A stretch of DNA of 64,000 nucleotides from Candidatus Gastranaerophilales bacterium (GTDB lineage: Bacteria; Cyanobacteriota; Vampirovibrionia; Gastranaerophilales; Gastranaerophilaceae), in NCBI GenBank assembly GCA_900769645.1, contig CAAGHI010000005.1:62001-126000 (forward strand). The letters are read 5' to 3'. Within the stretch, counting starts at the first letter, position 1. Each line of letters opens with the position of its first letter. A program made the position numbers and the translations under genes. Positions 35,389 through 43,507 of this stretch are shown here, piece by piece. The notes beneath the pieces are model-generated. The model had not been told where the DNA came from. It saw nothing but the letters and a program-made list of their open reading frames with translations, and searched no databases.

Positions 35389-36213
35389 ATGTTGAGTGCT
35401 AACGAAATTGAAAATTTGAAAAATCTTTGTAAAGAAAATCGAAAAAATATTATAAAAATGGTTTATAATGCAAAATCCGGTCACTTGGGCGGTGCTTTGT
35501 CATCAACTGAAATTTTGACGGTGCTTTATAACAAGTGTATGAAAACTTGTAATGAATGGGGAAAAGGCGAAGACTTTGAGGCTCGTGACAGATTTGTACT
35601 TTCAAAAGGTCATGCATCTGCGATTTTGTACTCTGTTTTGTCGCAAGTTGGCTATATTCCAAAAGATGAATTGATGACGTTTAGAATTTTGGGCTCAAGA
35701 CTTCAAGGTCACCCATGTCCGCATTGCCCTGGGGTTGAGGTTGCAACCGGTTCTTTGGGACAAGGTTTGTCGGTCGCTTGCGGAATGGCTTTGGGACTTA
35801 AACTTGATAAAAATCCTGCGAAAGTATTTTGTTTGATGGGCGATGGTGAGTTGCAAGAAGGTAGTGTTTGGGAAGCTTTTATGCATGGTGCTCATCACAA
35901 GTTGGATAACTTGATTGCGATTGTTGATAGAAACAGACTTCAAATAGATGGTTGTACAGAAAATGTAAAATCTCTTGATCCGCTAGATGAAAAGTTGAAA
36001 GCTTTTAATTGGCAAGTTATTGAAATTGATGGAAACGATGTCGAAGCTGTTTATGACGCTATTGAAAAAGCAAAAAGTGCCAATGGCCCTGTTGTGATTT
36101 TGGCGAATACCGTTAAAGGTAAAGGCGTATCATTTATGGAAAACAATGCCGGCTGGCATGGAAAAGCGCCGAATAAGGAAGAGTTTGAACAGGCAATGGC
36201 AGAATTGGGTTAA
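35389..36213 (+). CDS. Transketolase, N-terminal subunit
   Basis: 274 residues from ATG 35389, with AAAAGGAG upstream. The thiamine-diphosphate binding half is present: SGHLGGALSSTEIL, DRFVLSKGHAS, GSLGQGLSVACGMALG, and the GDGELQEGSVWEAF metal/TPP motif with the downstream N-R-N-R-L-Q-I-D-G. Split transketolases pair with a separate C-terminal pyrimidine-binding subunit, usually encoded next door. Here the next gene is a YhcH protein, so the partner must lie elsewhere or the enzyme is a split transketolase-like enzyme of nucleotide-sugar metabolism. It starts two bases after the GT26 stop. Confidence 0.9.
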   Translation: MLSANEIENLKNLCKENRKNIIKMVYNAKSGHLGGALSSTEILTVLYNKCMKTCNEWGKGEDFEARDRFVLSKGHASAILYSVLSQVGYIPKDELMTFRILGSRLQGHPCPHCPGVEVATGSLGQGLSVACGMALGLKLDKNPAKVFCLMGDGELQEGSVWEAFMHGAHHKLDNLIAIVDRNRLQIDGCTENVKSLDPLDEKLKAFNWQVIEIDGNDVEAVYDAIEKAKSANGPVVILANTVKGKGVSFMENNAGWHGKAPNKEEFEQAMAELG

Positions 36214-36216
36214 GCT

Positions 36217-36660
36217 ATGATAATTGATGATTTAAAAAATATCGAAAAATATAATGAAATTTCGCCGAAGGTTGCAGAATTTTTGAAAACGCTTTCAAAA
36301 GACACGCCGGTTGGACATTACGAGATCGAAGATGGTACTTTTGCAAATGTTGATGTTTACACGACAAAGTTGCATAAGGATTGTAAGCTTGAAGCTCACA
36401 AAAATTATATTGATATTCAAATGCTTTTAGATGGTGTTGAAGAACTTGATTATACGGCAGTTGAAGGGCTGGAAGTCAGTGAGGCTTATGATGCAAACAG
36501 AGATGTAATGTTTTTTGAAGCTCCTCAAAAAGCTCTTGATACGATTGTTTTGCAGGGAGATAAGTTTGCGTTCATTTATCCGCACGAGGCTCATCAACCG
36601 CAAATGGCGTTTGGAAAACAACAAGAAGTTAAAAAGGTTGTTGTAAAAATTAGGGTGTAG
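36217..36660 (+). CDS. YhcH/YjgK/YiaL-family cupin-like protein
   Basis: 147 residues. The family motif LEAHKNYIDIQMLLDGVEELDY and the terminal IYPHEAHQPQMAFG, with conserved histidines and a glutamate that form a metal site, are clear. YhcH-type proteins are beta-sandwich enzymes linked to sugar (sialic acid) catabolism as anomerase-like proteins; function is incompletely established. It begins four bases after the transketolase subunit stop, so both probably serve one sugar pathway. Confidence 0.9.
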   Translation: MIIDDLKNIEKYNEISPKVAEFLKTLSKDTPVGHYEIEDGTFANVDVYTTKLHKDCKLEAHKNYIDIQMLLDGVEELDYTAVEGLEVSEAYDANRDVMFFEAPQKALDTIVLQGDKFAFIYPHEAHQPQMAFGKQQEVKKVVVKIRV

Positions 36661-36685
36661 AATTGTATAATTTGTCAAATGTCGC

Positions 36686-36713
36686 TTGAAAAGTTGTAGG
36701 AATATGTTATAAT
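36686..36713 (+). promoter_or_regulatory. Strong promoter of the G10 prepilin gene
   Basis: TTGAAA (36686-36691), 16-bp spacer, extended -10 TGT TATAAT (36708-36713), about 33 bp before the ATG at 36747. Confidence 0.65.
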
Positions 36714-36746
36714 AATATATATTATTCAAGAAGAAAGGATTGAAAT

Positions 36747-37540
36747 ATGAAGAGATTTTATTTAAGAAGAGCCTTCGGGGGGGGGGCAATCGCGAAGAAG
36801 CACGTGTAGTCTGTTTGTTTGATGATTTAGTAGCTAGGCAGCTAAGAAGTGAAGTAACTAAATCTGTTTCATGTCGGCATAGCAATGCCGACCTACAAAA
36901 GAAAGCTGCATTCACATTGGCTGAAGTTTTAATTACCCTCGGCATTATCGGTGTTGTCGCCGCAATTACATTACCGACACTAATTCAGAATTATCAAAAA
37001 ACTGTTTGGGTTAATCAGTTGAAGAAGACGATAAGCTATGTTGAAAACAATACAAGACATCTTCTTGCAGAGGAAGGTGTTGATAGGCTTAGTGATACTA
37101 AAACTCCATTTGGACGAGATTATGAGGGAGATGATGATGAAATACTAGACTTTTTTGCTAAAAATTATTCTTTAAAATTAATAGAAGATGAAAATTCTTT
37201 ATTTTATCAAGACGCTATTGATGATTTTGAAGGAGTTCCTTTTCATTCTCCAGATGGAACTTGTTTGGCATTCGCTTTTAGTGGAGGTTCTCTTACAAGT
37301 GAAAGAGATATTGCTGTAATAATAGGTGTCGATCTAAATTGCGATAAAAAGCCTAATTTAGTTGGATATGATAGATTTACGATTGTTTTAGGAGATAATG
37401 GTTTGCTTGCTAGTATAATGGGGTTTCCAGAAATAAATTGTCCGTTTGATTCTCAAAAAAATTACAGTGATTATTGGAGAGCTTGTGGTGGAACATTGTT
37501 GCGCAAAGTTATAACCGACGGTTGGAAGATTAATTATTAG
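36747..37540 (+). CDS. Prepilin-like protein, currently out of frame at a G10 tract
   Basis: ATG 36747 has AAGAAAGGA seven bases upstream and a strong promoter. After ten codons a run of ten G (36777-36786) leads its frame to a TAG 30 bases on; eleven or eight G would join it to the pilin frame. At ten G only a TTG at 36740, jammed against the ribosome site, is in frame. The repaired leader is ~55 residues, unusually long, and includes SCRHSNADLQKK encoded by a palindromic repeat. It ends KKAA before FTLAEVLITLGIIGVVAAITLP. The body is ~210 residues with four Cys and ends DGWKINY, like the 17.8-kb gene. The likely product is a minor type IV pilin or pseudopilin. Confidence 0.75.
36777..36786. 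repeat. Homopolymer of ten G in a prepilin leader
   Basis: Ten G followed by CAATC, as at 18479-18493. At this length the preferred ATG is out of frame. Confidence 0.9.
36873..36892 (+). repeat. Dispersed palindromic repeat GTCGGCATAGCAATGCCGAC, coding copy
   Basis: Eight-base arms GTCGGCAT/ATGCCGAC around AGCA. It encodes C-R-H-S-N-A-D in the prepilin leader. The exact reverse complement is at 45830-45849. Confidence 0.9.
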
Positions 37541-37866
37541 AAGTATTGGTTGGGCTTTCTAGCCCAACATCATGGATTTATAATCGATTCTGAATAAGAT
37601 GAAAATCTACGCTGAACACTAGATTTTCAGTCTTTTCAGAATGACGACTAAAGTAGTTGCAATTTTTGCAAAACAATTAACTGTAACTGTCACTCTGGAC
37701 TACGATCCGGAGTCTGTTTTATTTAATAGGAGATTCTGAATAGCAAGAAAATTTATCCCCTCGCTAATCGCTTGGGAAAATTTTCTAAGCTTTCAGAATG
37801 ACGAAAATTTTTACTAGATGAAACCTTTACACCAATACCTAAAGTATGAATGAATATTATTACAAA
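37541..37866. repeat. Mosaic intergenic repeats, block A
   Basis: Non-coding DNA built from inverted repeats. It holds GTTGGGCT/AGCCCAAC (37549-37568), a GATTCTGAAT...CAGAATGAC unit (about 37585-37649), an imperfect palindrome ending GATCCGGAGTC (to 37713), and GATTCTGAATAGCAAGAA (37732-37749) facing TTCTAAGCTTTCAGAATGA (37783-37801). The same modules occur in reverse complement in block B at 49.7-49.9 kb. The first hairpin may also terminate the prepilin transcript. Confidence 0.8.
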
Positions 37867-37885
37867 GGGCTACGTGCGTAGCACC
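37867..37885 (+). repeat. Dispersed palindromic repeat GGGCTACGTGCGTAGCACC, copy 2
   Basis: Identical to 18457-18475. Here it is intergenic, just beyond the 3' end of the 37.9-kb minus-strand gene. Confidence 0.85.
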
Positions 37886-37909
37886 TACAGACTCTGCTTA
37901 GGAGTCTAT

Positions 37910-38938
37910 TTACGCATTAATTGTTTTGTTTTTGTATTCCTGAACGTCTTTGTTTGCAAACATTGTATCCAAATTCGGTTCGACCAATTTTTTGATAACT
38001 ACGTTTTCAACAAATTTGTCTATCGGGTTTATTGCAATTCCAAGAGCTACAAAGCCACCTAACGTCTTGAGCATTTTGGTGTTCATAATTTTACCGTTTT
38101 GATATTTTCGGATAATATCTTCTGTAGCATCGCGCAAAGCCGTTGCTTTGTATTCAGGGTCTTTTGCGTATTTGTCTTTTAATTTATTAAAGGTTTTCCA
38201 CAATTTTTCAGAGAATTGTTTTGGTTTTTTACCTTCTGCCAAATCGTTGTAAATATTGAACATTTCATCAATATGTTCGTTTGCGAATGTCAAAATTCTA
38301 TCTTTTTCAGACATGGCAAGAGCTTCTGGGTGTTTTTTATTGAATAAAGTTTCGCCCAACATTCTAAATGGTTTTTTCCACTTGTTATCTCTAATTAATT
38401 TTTCTTGCTTAATCGAAATTGATTCTTTGAATCGTTCCTTGAAGGCGTCAACATTATTTGCGTGAGTATCTAAATGTCGTCTACTAACAAACTCTTGAAG
38501 GAAGTTAATTGTTTCTTCCCTTGATTGGAGTGACAAACCCGTTTTATCCATTGCACCGGCAAAAGATGCAAGTTTTTGACCAGCCAAAACTGCGCCGGTT
38601 GGAAGAATTACACTTGCCAAAAATTGGAAAATCGCTTGTTCTGTGCCGCGTTTTGCATCAGGAGCGTAAGACGTTTTTTCGTTTTTGTATTTGTCATAAA
38701 TATCTGCACCAAAATATAGCATAGCAGGGAACCAAAGAAGTGTTCCCATTTTTGGCGCAACCTCACTGATTGCTGCGCCTAGTTCGTTTGTGTATGCCAA
38801 ACCTCTTGCAGGCCACTTCATTAGAGGGTCTGTATATTTTTGGTCTTCCTTTTTGCTCTCAGTCTTTTTCGCTTCTTTTGCTGTAAAATTAACCTTCTGT
38901 GGGGTATTAAAACTCGTAATCTTAATCAAATTCGTCAT
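37910..38938 (-). CDS. Large protein with hydrophobic segments, unknown function
   Basis: 342 residues. The polar N-terminus contains QKVNFTAKEAKKTES. Hydrophobic segments occur near 58-76 (APKMGTLLWFPAMLYFGADI) and 104-126 (AIFQFLASVILPTGAVLAGQ). A long charged helical region (about 140-290) and a C-terminal hydrophobic segment (TLGGFVALGIAINPID) follow. No enzyme motif. It is probably a membrane protein with a large cytoplasmic helical domain. I do not recognise the family. No operon partner. Confidence 0.7.
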   Translation of the reverse strand: MTNLIKITSFNTPQKVNFTAKEAKKTESKKEDQKYTDPLMKWPARGLAYTNELGAAISEVAPKMGTLLWFPAMLYFGADIYDKYKNEKTSYAPDAKRGTEQAIFQFLASVILPTGAVLAGQKLASFAGAMDKTGLSLQSREETINFLQEFVSRRHLDTHANNVDAFKERFKESISIKQEKLIRDNKWKKPFRMLGETLFNKKHPEALAMSEKDRILTFANEHIDEMFNIYNDLAEGKKPKQFSEKLWKTFNKLKDKYAKDPEYKATALRDATEDIIRKYQNGKIMNTKMLKTLGGFVALGIAINPIDKFVENVVIKKLVEPNLDTMFANKDVQEYKNKTINA

Positions 38939-39033
38939 CTCCGGTCATGTGCACAGGTATATAATACCTGAAAATATTTTTTCTTGCTAGTTGGAGCCGA
39001 ATTGTAAACGAACTGTTACTTTTGGCTTAATAA

Positions 39034-39894
39034 TTATGCAAAATAAACTTCTTTTACCAAGTCCAAAATCTGATTAATAAACTGTCTGTAAGCCACTCTA
39101 TCAGCTTCTCCTGACAAAATAATATCTGCTTTTGAGGCTGTTGGGTGAACGTGAGTTTTGGCTTTGTCAGATGCGTTTTTGTAAACTTCATCAGCAGAAT
39201 CGCCTAAATCTCTATCTGCGGCACGTTTATAAAATCTTTCTTTTTGAACGTCATGCGATACATCTACGTAAATTTTAAAATCGAATGCATCAACAACTTT
39301 GTTTGTTAAAGTGAATAAGCCTTCTGAAATAACGATTTTTGAAGGAAGAGCAAGTTTCACGTTGTCACGACGAATTGCGGTTCCTGACATATCGTATTCC
39401 GGCAAGTAAACTTCTTTGCCAAGTAATAAATCTTTGATATGTTCTTTCATTAATTCAAGCTCAAGAGCCTCCGGAATATCCAAGTCATAATGTTTGGCAA
39501 ATTCTGCGAAACTTCCGGCTTTTTTAACCATATCTGAGCGGTCGTAGTAATAATCGTCTGTATTAATACGAGTTATAACATTTTCAATACAATATTCTTT
39601 GGCAAAACTTTCGATTGTGTTGATTATGTCAAATGCAATTGTTGATTTCCCACTTGCTGTTTCGCCTGCAATACCGATTGAGCAAGATCGCGTAATGTTA
39701 TTTGATAAAAATAATGCCATTTTTTCAATGGCAGATGGTTTAACCTTTCGGAATATTGAATTGTCAGAATTCATTTCTTTCATGAAAATCTGGTTTAATC
39801 TTTTTTCAACATATAAGAAAAGAGCTTTTTCAGAACGGAGAAAACGTTGTTCATTCTTTGTTTCTGTATTGTTTTTAATTAAAGTATTTTGCAA
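39034..39894 (-). CDS. Uridine kinase-like P-loop kinase
   Basis: 286 residues. After an ~55-residue N-terminal extension the P-loop GIAGETASGKSTIAFDI is followed by TRINTDDYYYDRSDM, DIPEALELELM, the YDMSGTAIRRD loop, IVISEGLFTL and KIYVDVSHDVQKERFYKR...RD. These match the uridine kinase/phosphoribulokinase family. The predicted reaction is phosphorylation of uridine or cytidine in pyrimidine salvage. A nucleoside (CNT) transporter is encoded at the window's right end. Substrate is not proven by sequence. Confidence 0.82.
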   Translation of the reverse strand: MQNTLIKNNTETKNEQRFLRSEKALFLYVEKRLNQIFMKEMNSDNSIFRKVKPSAIEKMALFLSNNITRSCSIGIAGETASGKSTIAFDIINTIESFAKEYCIENVITRINTDDYYYDRSDMVKKAGSFAEFAKHYDLDIPEALELELMKEHIKDLLLGKEVYLPEYDMSGTAIRRDNVKLALPSKIVISEGLFTLTNKVVDAFDFKIYVDVSHDVQKERFYKRAADRDLGDSADEVYKNASDKAKTHVHPTASKADIILSGEADRVAYRQFINQILDLVKEVYFA

Positions 39895-40034
39895 TGTAGA
39901 AATCCTTTTTTTACTATAAAAACCTGAACAAAATTTTTTTTGCCAGCTATTTTTTTATATGTTACCAAAAATAAATTAAAAAAAAATAAAGTATGTATAA
40001 ATGTAAAAGAAAATTTATCATTTTTTTTATAATC

Positions 40035-40064
40035 TTGTTCAAAAATTTTCATTTATGCTAACAT
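40035..40064 (+). promoter_or_regulatory. Promoter of the lpt/topA gene run
   Basis: TTGTTC (40035-40040), 18-bp spacer, TAACAT (40059-40064). It lies eight bases before the ATG chosen for lptC. Confidence 0.45.
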
Positions 40065-40072
40065 TTATATAT

Positions 40073-40675
40073 ATGGACTTGAAAGAGAAATTAAAAAATT
40101 TAAGTAGGAAACAGAAAGCTTATGCAGGTGCGTTTTTGGCTATTGTTGCACTTTTGGCATGGGCGTTTATTTCTGCCGGAGTTATTACACATAACTTTAA
40201 CAGAAGTCAGCTTCAAACCGATCAAGACAGGCAAGAAGCGACAATTGATGGTATTATTCTTACTGAAACAAAAGATGAAAAAAAATATTGGGAAATATAT
40301 GGCGAAACCGGAAGTTATGATAGTAAAAACGGGGTTGCGCTATTGAATAACGTTATCGGAAATTTTTATGACGATAAAAACGAGGTTTCTATGAGCTTGG
40401 AATCCTCAAAAGGTACGTATAACGAGAAAAAAGAACAAATCATTTTATATGATGATACATTTATTGTGCTAAAAGATTTAACAACGCTAAGGGCTAACAA
40501 AATTATTTGGTCGGGCAAAGATATTCCGACAATTGCAGAGGGAAATGTTCGAATTACAAGAAAAGATGAACTTTTGGCTACTGCAAAAAAAGTTGAGATA
40601 AGTCCTGATTACGGTACTTTTAAAATAATTGGAAATGCTGTGTCTAAGGTTTACAGCGATAAGGAGATAAAGTGA
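40073..40675 (+). CDS. lptC: LPS export protein LptC
   Basis: 200 residues from ATG 40073. One N-terminal membrane helix (about 16-38, YAGAFLAIVALLAWAFISAG) precedes a periplasmic beta-jellyroll with DGIILTETKDEKKYWEIYGETGSYD and the terminal ADV-type strands. LptC is the bitopic part of LptBFGC that passes LPS to LptA. The ATG at 40055 overlaps the promoter, so I prefer the second, probably leaderless, start. It overlaps lptA by 4 bp. Confidence 0.85.
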   Translation: MDLKEKLKNLSRKQKAYAGAFLAIVALLAWAFISAGVITHNFNRSQLQTDQDRQEATIDGIILTETKDEKKYWEIYGETGSYDSKNGVALLNNVIGNFYDDKNEVSMSLESSKGTYNEKKEQIILYDDTFIVLKDLTTLRANKIIWSGKDIPTIAEGNVRITRKDELLATAKKVEISPDYGTFKIIGNAVSKVYSDKEIK

Positions 40676-41655
40676 AAAAGATAATTTTAACTTTAATAAT
40701 ATCATTGGCGATAGTCGGAATTGCTGTTCAAGCGTCTGATTTGATTATTGAGTCAAAAACTCAAAGCTACAATGAACAAGAAAATAAGCTAAAATTTGAC
40801 GGAAATGTGAAAGTTTCTGTTGATGATTTGAAAGTTGTTGGAAATCGTGCTGATGTAAGTATGGACGAAAACCAAAAGCTTGATACTGCAACATTTTACG
40901 ACAAGCCTTATGCTTATGAAGTTAAGAAAAATAAAAAGCGTGAAGTTAAGGCAAATATCTTGAAAATGTCTTTGATTACAAAGGTTGTAAAAGCTCAAGG
41001 TGATACGCAATCAATTGTTTTTGACGGCAAAACTCCTGTTGTTGTAATTAACGCTGATGAGCAAGAATATGATACAAAAACAGGAATTATGACTGCAACA
41101 GGTTCTGTTACGATTAAGTATAAAGAGCTTGATACTTTGTCTGATAGAGCCAAAGTTCGAACTGATAAAAATGGTGATTTGAAGGATATTGAATTAATCG
41201 GAAATGCAAAGATTAAGCAACAAGGTAACGAATCTTATGCTGACAGATTTTTCTATGATACTGTGACAAAAGTTTTGACGGCTACCGGAAATACAACATC
41301 AAAAGCTATTATGGATAATGGAACAACTCTTGTGTTGAAATCAAGACGTCAAGAATATGCACAAGAAAAGAATATTTTCAATGCTTCAGGCAATGTCCGA
41401 GTTTGGTACGATGATTATTATGCAGTTGGCCCGAAAATCACAGTTTATCCGAACAAAGAAGGCAAACCTAATGAGGTTTATTTTACGGGTAGATCAAGTA
41501 TTACGCAAGGTGTAAGAACAATTTATGCGGATAAAATTAAAATGACAATGAAGCCGAAAAACTTCCACGCAGATGGAAATACCAGAACTGTAATTAAAAA
41601 TATCGGCTCTGGTGATAACGGCGATAGTGATGGCGGAATTAGTTTAGGATTATAA
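40672..41655 (+). CDS. lptA: LptA/OstA-like periplasmic LPS bridge protein, two OstA units
   Basis: 327 residues from GTG 40672 with AAGGAG upstream; the start overlaps the lptC stop. The signal peptide ends near VQA. Two OstA/LptA domains in tandem are visible: LIIESKTQSYNEQENKLKF (about 23) and VVINADEQEYDTKTGIMTA (about 118), and further jellyroll strands reach residue ~310. LptA polymers form the periplasmic LPS bridge. A double-length protein is longer than the ~180 residues of E. coli LptA. The C-terminus is Gly- and Asp-rich. Confidence 0.9.
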   Translation: MKKIILTLIISLAIVGIAVQASDLIIESKTQSYNEQENKLKFDGNVKVSVDDLKVVGNRADVSMDENQKLDTATFYDKPYAYEVKKNKKREVKANILKMSLITKVVKAQGDTQSIVFDGKTPVVVINADEQEYDTKTGIMTATGSVTIKYKELDTLSDRAKVRTDKNGDLKDIELIGNAKIKQQGNESYADRFFYDTVTKVLTATGNTTSKAIMDNGTTLVLKSRRQEYAQEKNIFNASGNVRVWYDDYYAVGPKITVYPNKEGKPNEVYFTGRSSITQGVRTIYADKIKMTMKPKNFHADGNTRTVIKNIGSGDNGDSDGGISLGL

Positions 41656-41657
41656 TT

Positions 41658-42434
41658 ATGAGTAATAAAAAAGTAGATGAAGCACTGGAACTTTATAGTA
41701 AAGGTGAATACCAAAAAGCGATTGATGCGTTTAGTATTGTGTTAGAGGAATGTCCTGAAAATGCGGAATTGTACAACAACATAGCTCTTTGTTATGCAAA
41801 TTTGGCAGATGATGAACAGGCTGAAAAATATTATTTACGAGCTGAGAAATTAAATCCTAAATTGCCGCAAATTTATATTAACCTTGCAGATATTTATTAT
41901 CGCCAAAAGGAAATGTGGAAAGGAATTGAGCTTGTTACTCGTGGAATTTCTGAAATTCCTGATAATCTTGTTTTGCGCCATTATCTTGCAAGATTTTATA
42001 TGGAAGATTCAAGAATGGACTTGGCAATAGACGAGTTGGAAAATATTTTGGAAAAACAGCCTGACAACTATGATGTTTACTACGATTTAGGCAGAGTCCA
42101 TTTTGAGTTAGGCGATTATGCAAGTGCTATTGAAAATTTTGAAAATGTATTAGAATATAAAAGCGAAAATCCTTGGATTTACTATTATTTGGGTGAAGCT
42201 TACGAGGCTAATGACGAAATTGACAAAGCTCTTTCAAATTATTTGAAAGCAATTGCAAGAAACGATGCTTTTGCACCTGCGTACAAAAAAGCTGGGATAT
42301 TATTCTTTGCAAGAGGCGATTTTGAAGATGCTATTGAGTATTTTGAGGATTACACAAACCTTGATATTGCTGATGAAGAAAAGGCAAAAATTCAAGAGTT
42401 AATAGAAAGAATAAAGAAAAAACAAAATGCGTAA
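41658..42434 (+). CDS. TPR-repeat protein
   Basis: 258 residues of tandem tetratricopeptide repeats (six or seven) with the canonical pattern, for example AELYNNIALCYANLADDEQAEKYY, YDVYYDLGRVHFELGDYASAIENF and PWIYYYLGEAYEANDEIDKALSNY. There is no signal peptide or membrane anchor, so it should be cytoplasmic. It starts two bases after lptA and overlaps dprA by 8 bp. TPR proteins are scaffolds; the partner is unknown. Confidence 0.9.
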   Translation: MSNKKVDEALELYSKGEYQKAIDAFSIVLEECPENAELYNNIALCYANLADDEQAEKYYLRAEKLNPKLPQIYINLADIYYRQKEMWKGIELVTRGISEIPDNLVLRHYLARFYMEDSRMDLAIDELENILEKQPDNYDVYYDLGRVHFELGDYASAIENFENVLEYKSENPWIYYYLGEAYEANDEIDKALSNYLKAIARNDAFAPAYKKAGILFFARGDFEDAIEYFEDYTNLDIADEEKAKIQELIERIKKKQNA

Positions 42435-43506
42435 ATTCTGGGTTGCTTTATCATCAATAGAAGAGATTGACAGTTCTTTTATTCAAAGGCTGTATAATTA
42501 TTTTGGCGATATTGAAAAGGCTTTCAATGCGACAGATTTGTCTGCAATTGATGGTTTAAGCGTGAAAAAGGCTGAAAACTTTCTTCGTTTGAGAGATAAA
42601 GTCGATGTTGACAAAGTTTATCAGGCGGTAGTTGATAGAGGGATAAATTTTTTGACGTTTGAAGATGAAAAATATCCGCAAATGTTGAGGAATATTGATA
42701 ATCCGCCATCTGTCCTTTATTATAAAGGCGACTTGTTTGATTGTAATTTAGATAAAACTTTGGCGGTTGTAGGTTCCAGAAGAGCGACGAGTTATGCTAA
42801 AGAGGCGTTGACAAAGATTATTTCAGAACTCTGTGGAACAGATATTTGTATCGTTTCAGGTTTGGCCTCCGGAATTGATACGACAGCACATATCGCAGCT
42901 TTGGATAACGGCTTGAAAACTTTGGGTGTTATCGCAAGTGGTTTTGATTTTACGTATCCTGCTGCAAATAAAGAACTTTATAAAAGAATTGAAAATGGCT
43001 GTGGTGCGGTACTTTCAGAATATTATCCGACTTTTCAGCCGATAAAATTCAGATTTCCACAGAGAAATAGAATTGTTTCAGGGCTTTCTTACGGAACTCT
43101 TGTTGCAGAAGCGTCTTTGAAAAGCGGAGCATTAATTACTGCAAATTTGACACTTGAGCAAGGCCGAGAATTGATGTGCATTCCGGGACTTATTACAAAT
43201 CTGAATACGCAAGGAATTTACAAATTGCTTAAAAATGGTGCGACGCTTGTAACCTGTGCTGATGATATTTTAGAGGCATTGAACTGGGAAATAAAAATAG
43301 AACAGCAAAATCTGTTTAATTTGCCGGAGCTGAGCGAAGATGAAAAAGTTATTTATGAAACCTTAGAAATCGAAGAAAAGAGTGTCGATGAACTTCAAGC
43401 TTTTACGAAAATCAGTATTGACAATTTGTTGATGTACTTGACAACGATGGAGCTTAAAGGCATAATTAAACAAGTTGACGGGGATAGATACAAGAGAGTG
43501 GTATAA
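42427..43506 (+). CDS. dprA: DNA-processing protein DprA
   Basis: 359 residues. An N-terminal helix-hairpin-like domain precedes the Rossmann-like DprA core: YPQMLRNIDNPPSVLYYKG, VVGSRRATSYA, IVSGLASGIDTTAHIAAL, PQRNRIVSGLSYGTLVAEA. A C-terminal winged helix follows (about 300-359). DprA protects incoming single-stranded DNA and loads RecA in natural transformation. With the prepilin genes nearby this hints at competence, but no ComE genes are seen here. It overlaps the TPR gene and ends one base before topA. Confidence 0.93.
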   Translation: MRKFWVALSSIEEIDSSFIQRLYNYFGDIEKAFNATDLSAIDGLSVKKAENFLRLRDKVDVDKVYQAVVDRGINFLTFEDEKYPQMLRNIDNPPSVLYYKGDLFDCNLDKTLAVVGSRRATSYAKEALTKIISELCGTDICIVSGLASGIDTTAHIAALDNGLKTLGVIASGFDFTYPAANKELYKRIENGCGAVLSEYYPTFQPIKFRFPQRNRIVSGLSYGTLVAEASLKSGALITANLTLEQGRELMCIPGLITNLNTQGIYKLLKNGATLVTCADDILEALNWEIKIEQQNLFNLPELSEDEKVIYETLEIEEKSVDELQAFTKISIDNLLMYLTTMELKGIIKQVDGDRYKRVV

Positions 43507-43507
43507 A

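Noticed and set aside
36740..36746. TTG 36740 as the start that keeps the prepilin in frame at G10
   Set aside because: It directly abuts the AAGAAAGGA ribosome site, whereas ATG 36747 has proper spacing.
37541..37866. A CRISPR array, because of repeated short motifs
   Set aside because: The repeats are palindromic modules of unequal spacing, in both orientations, without regular spacers; no cas gene is present.
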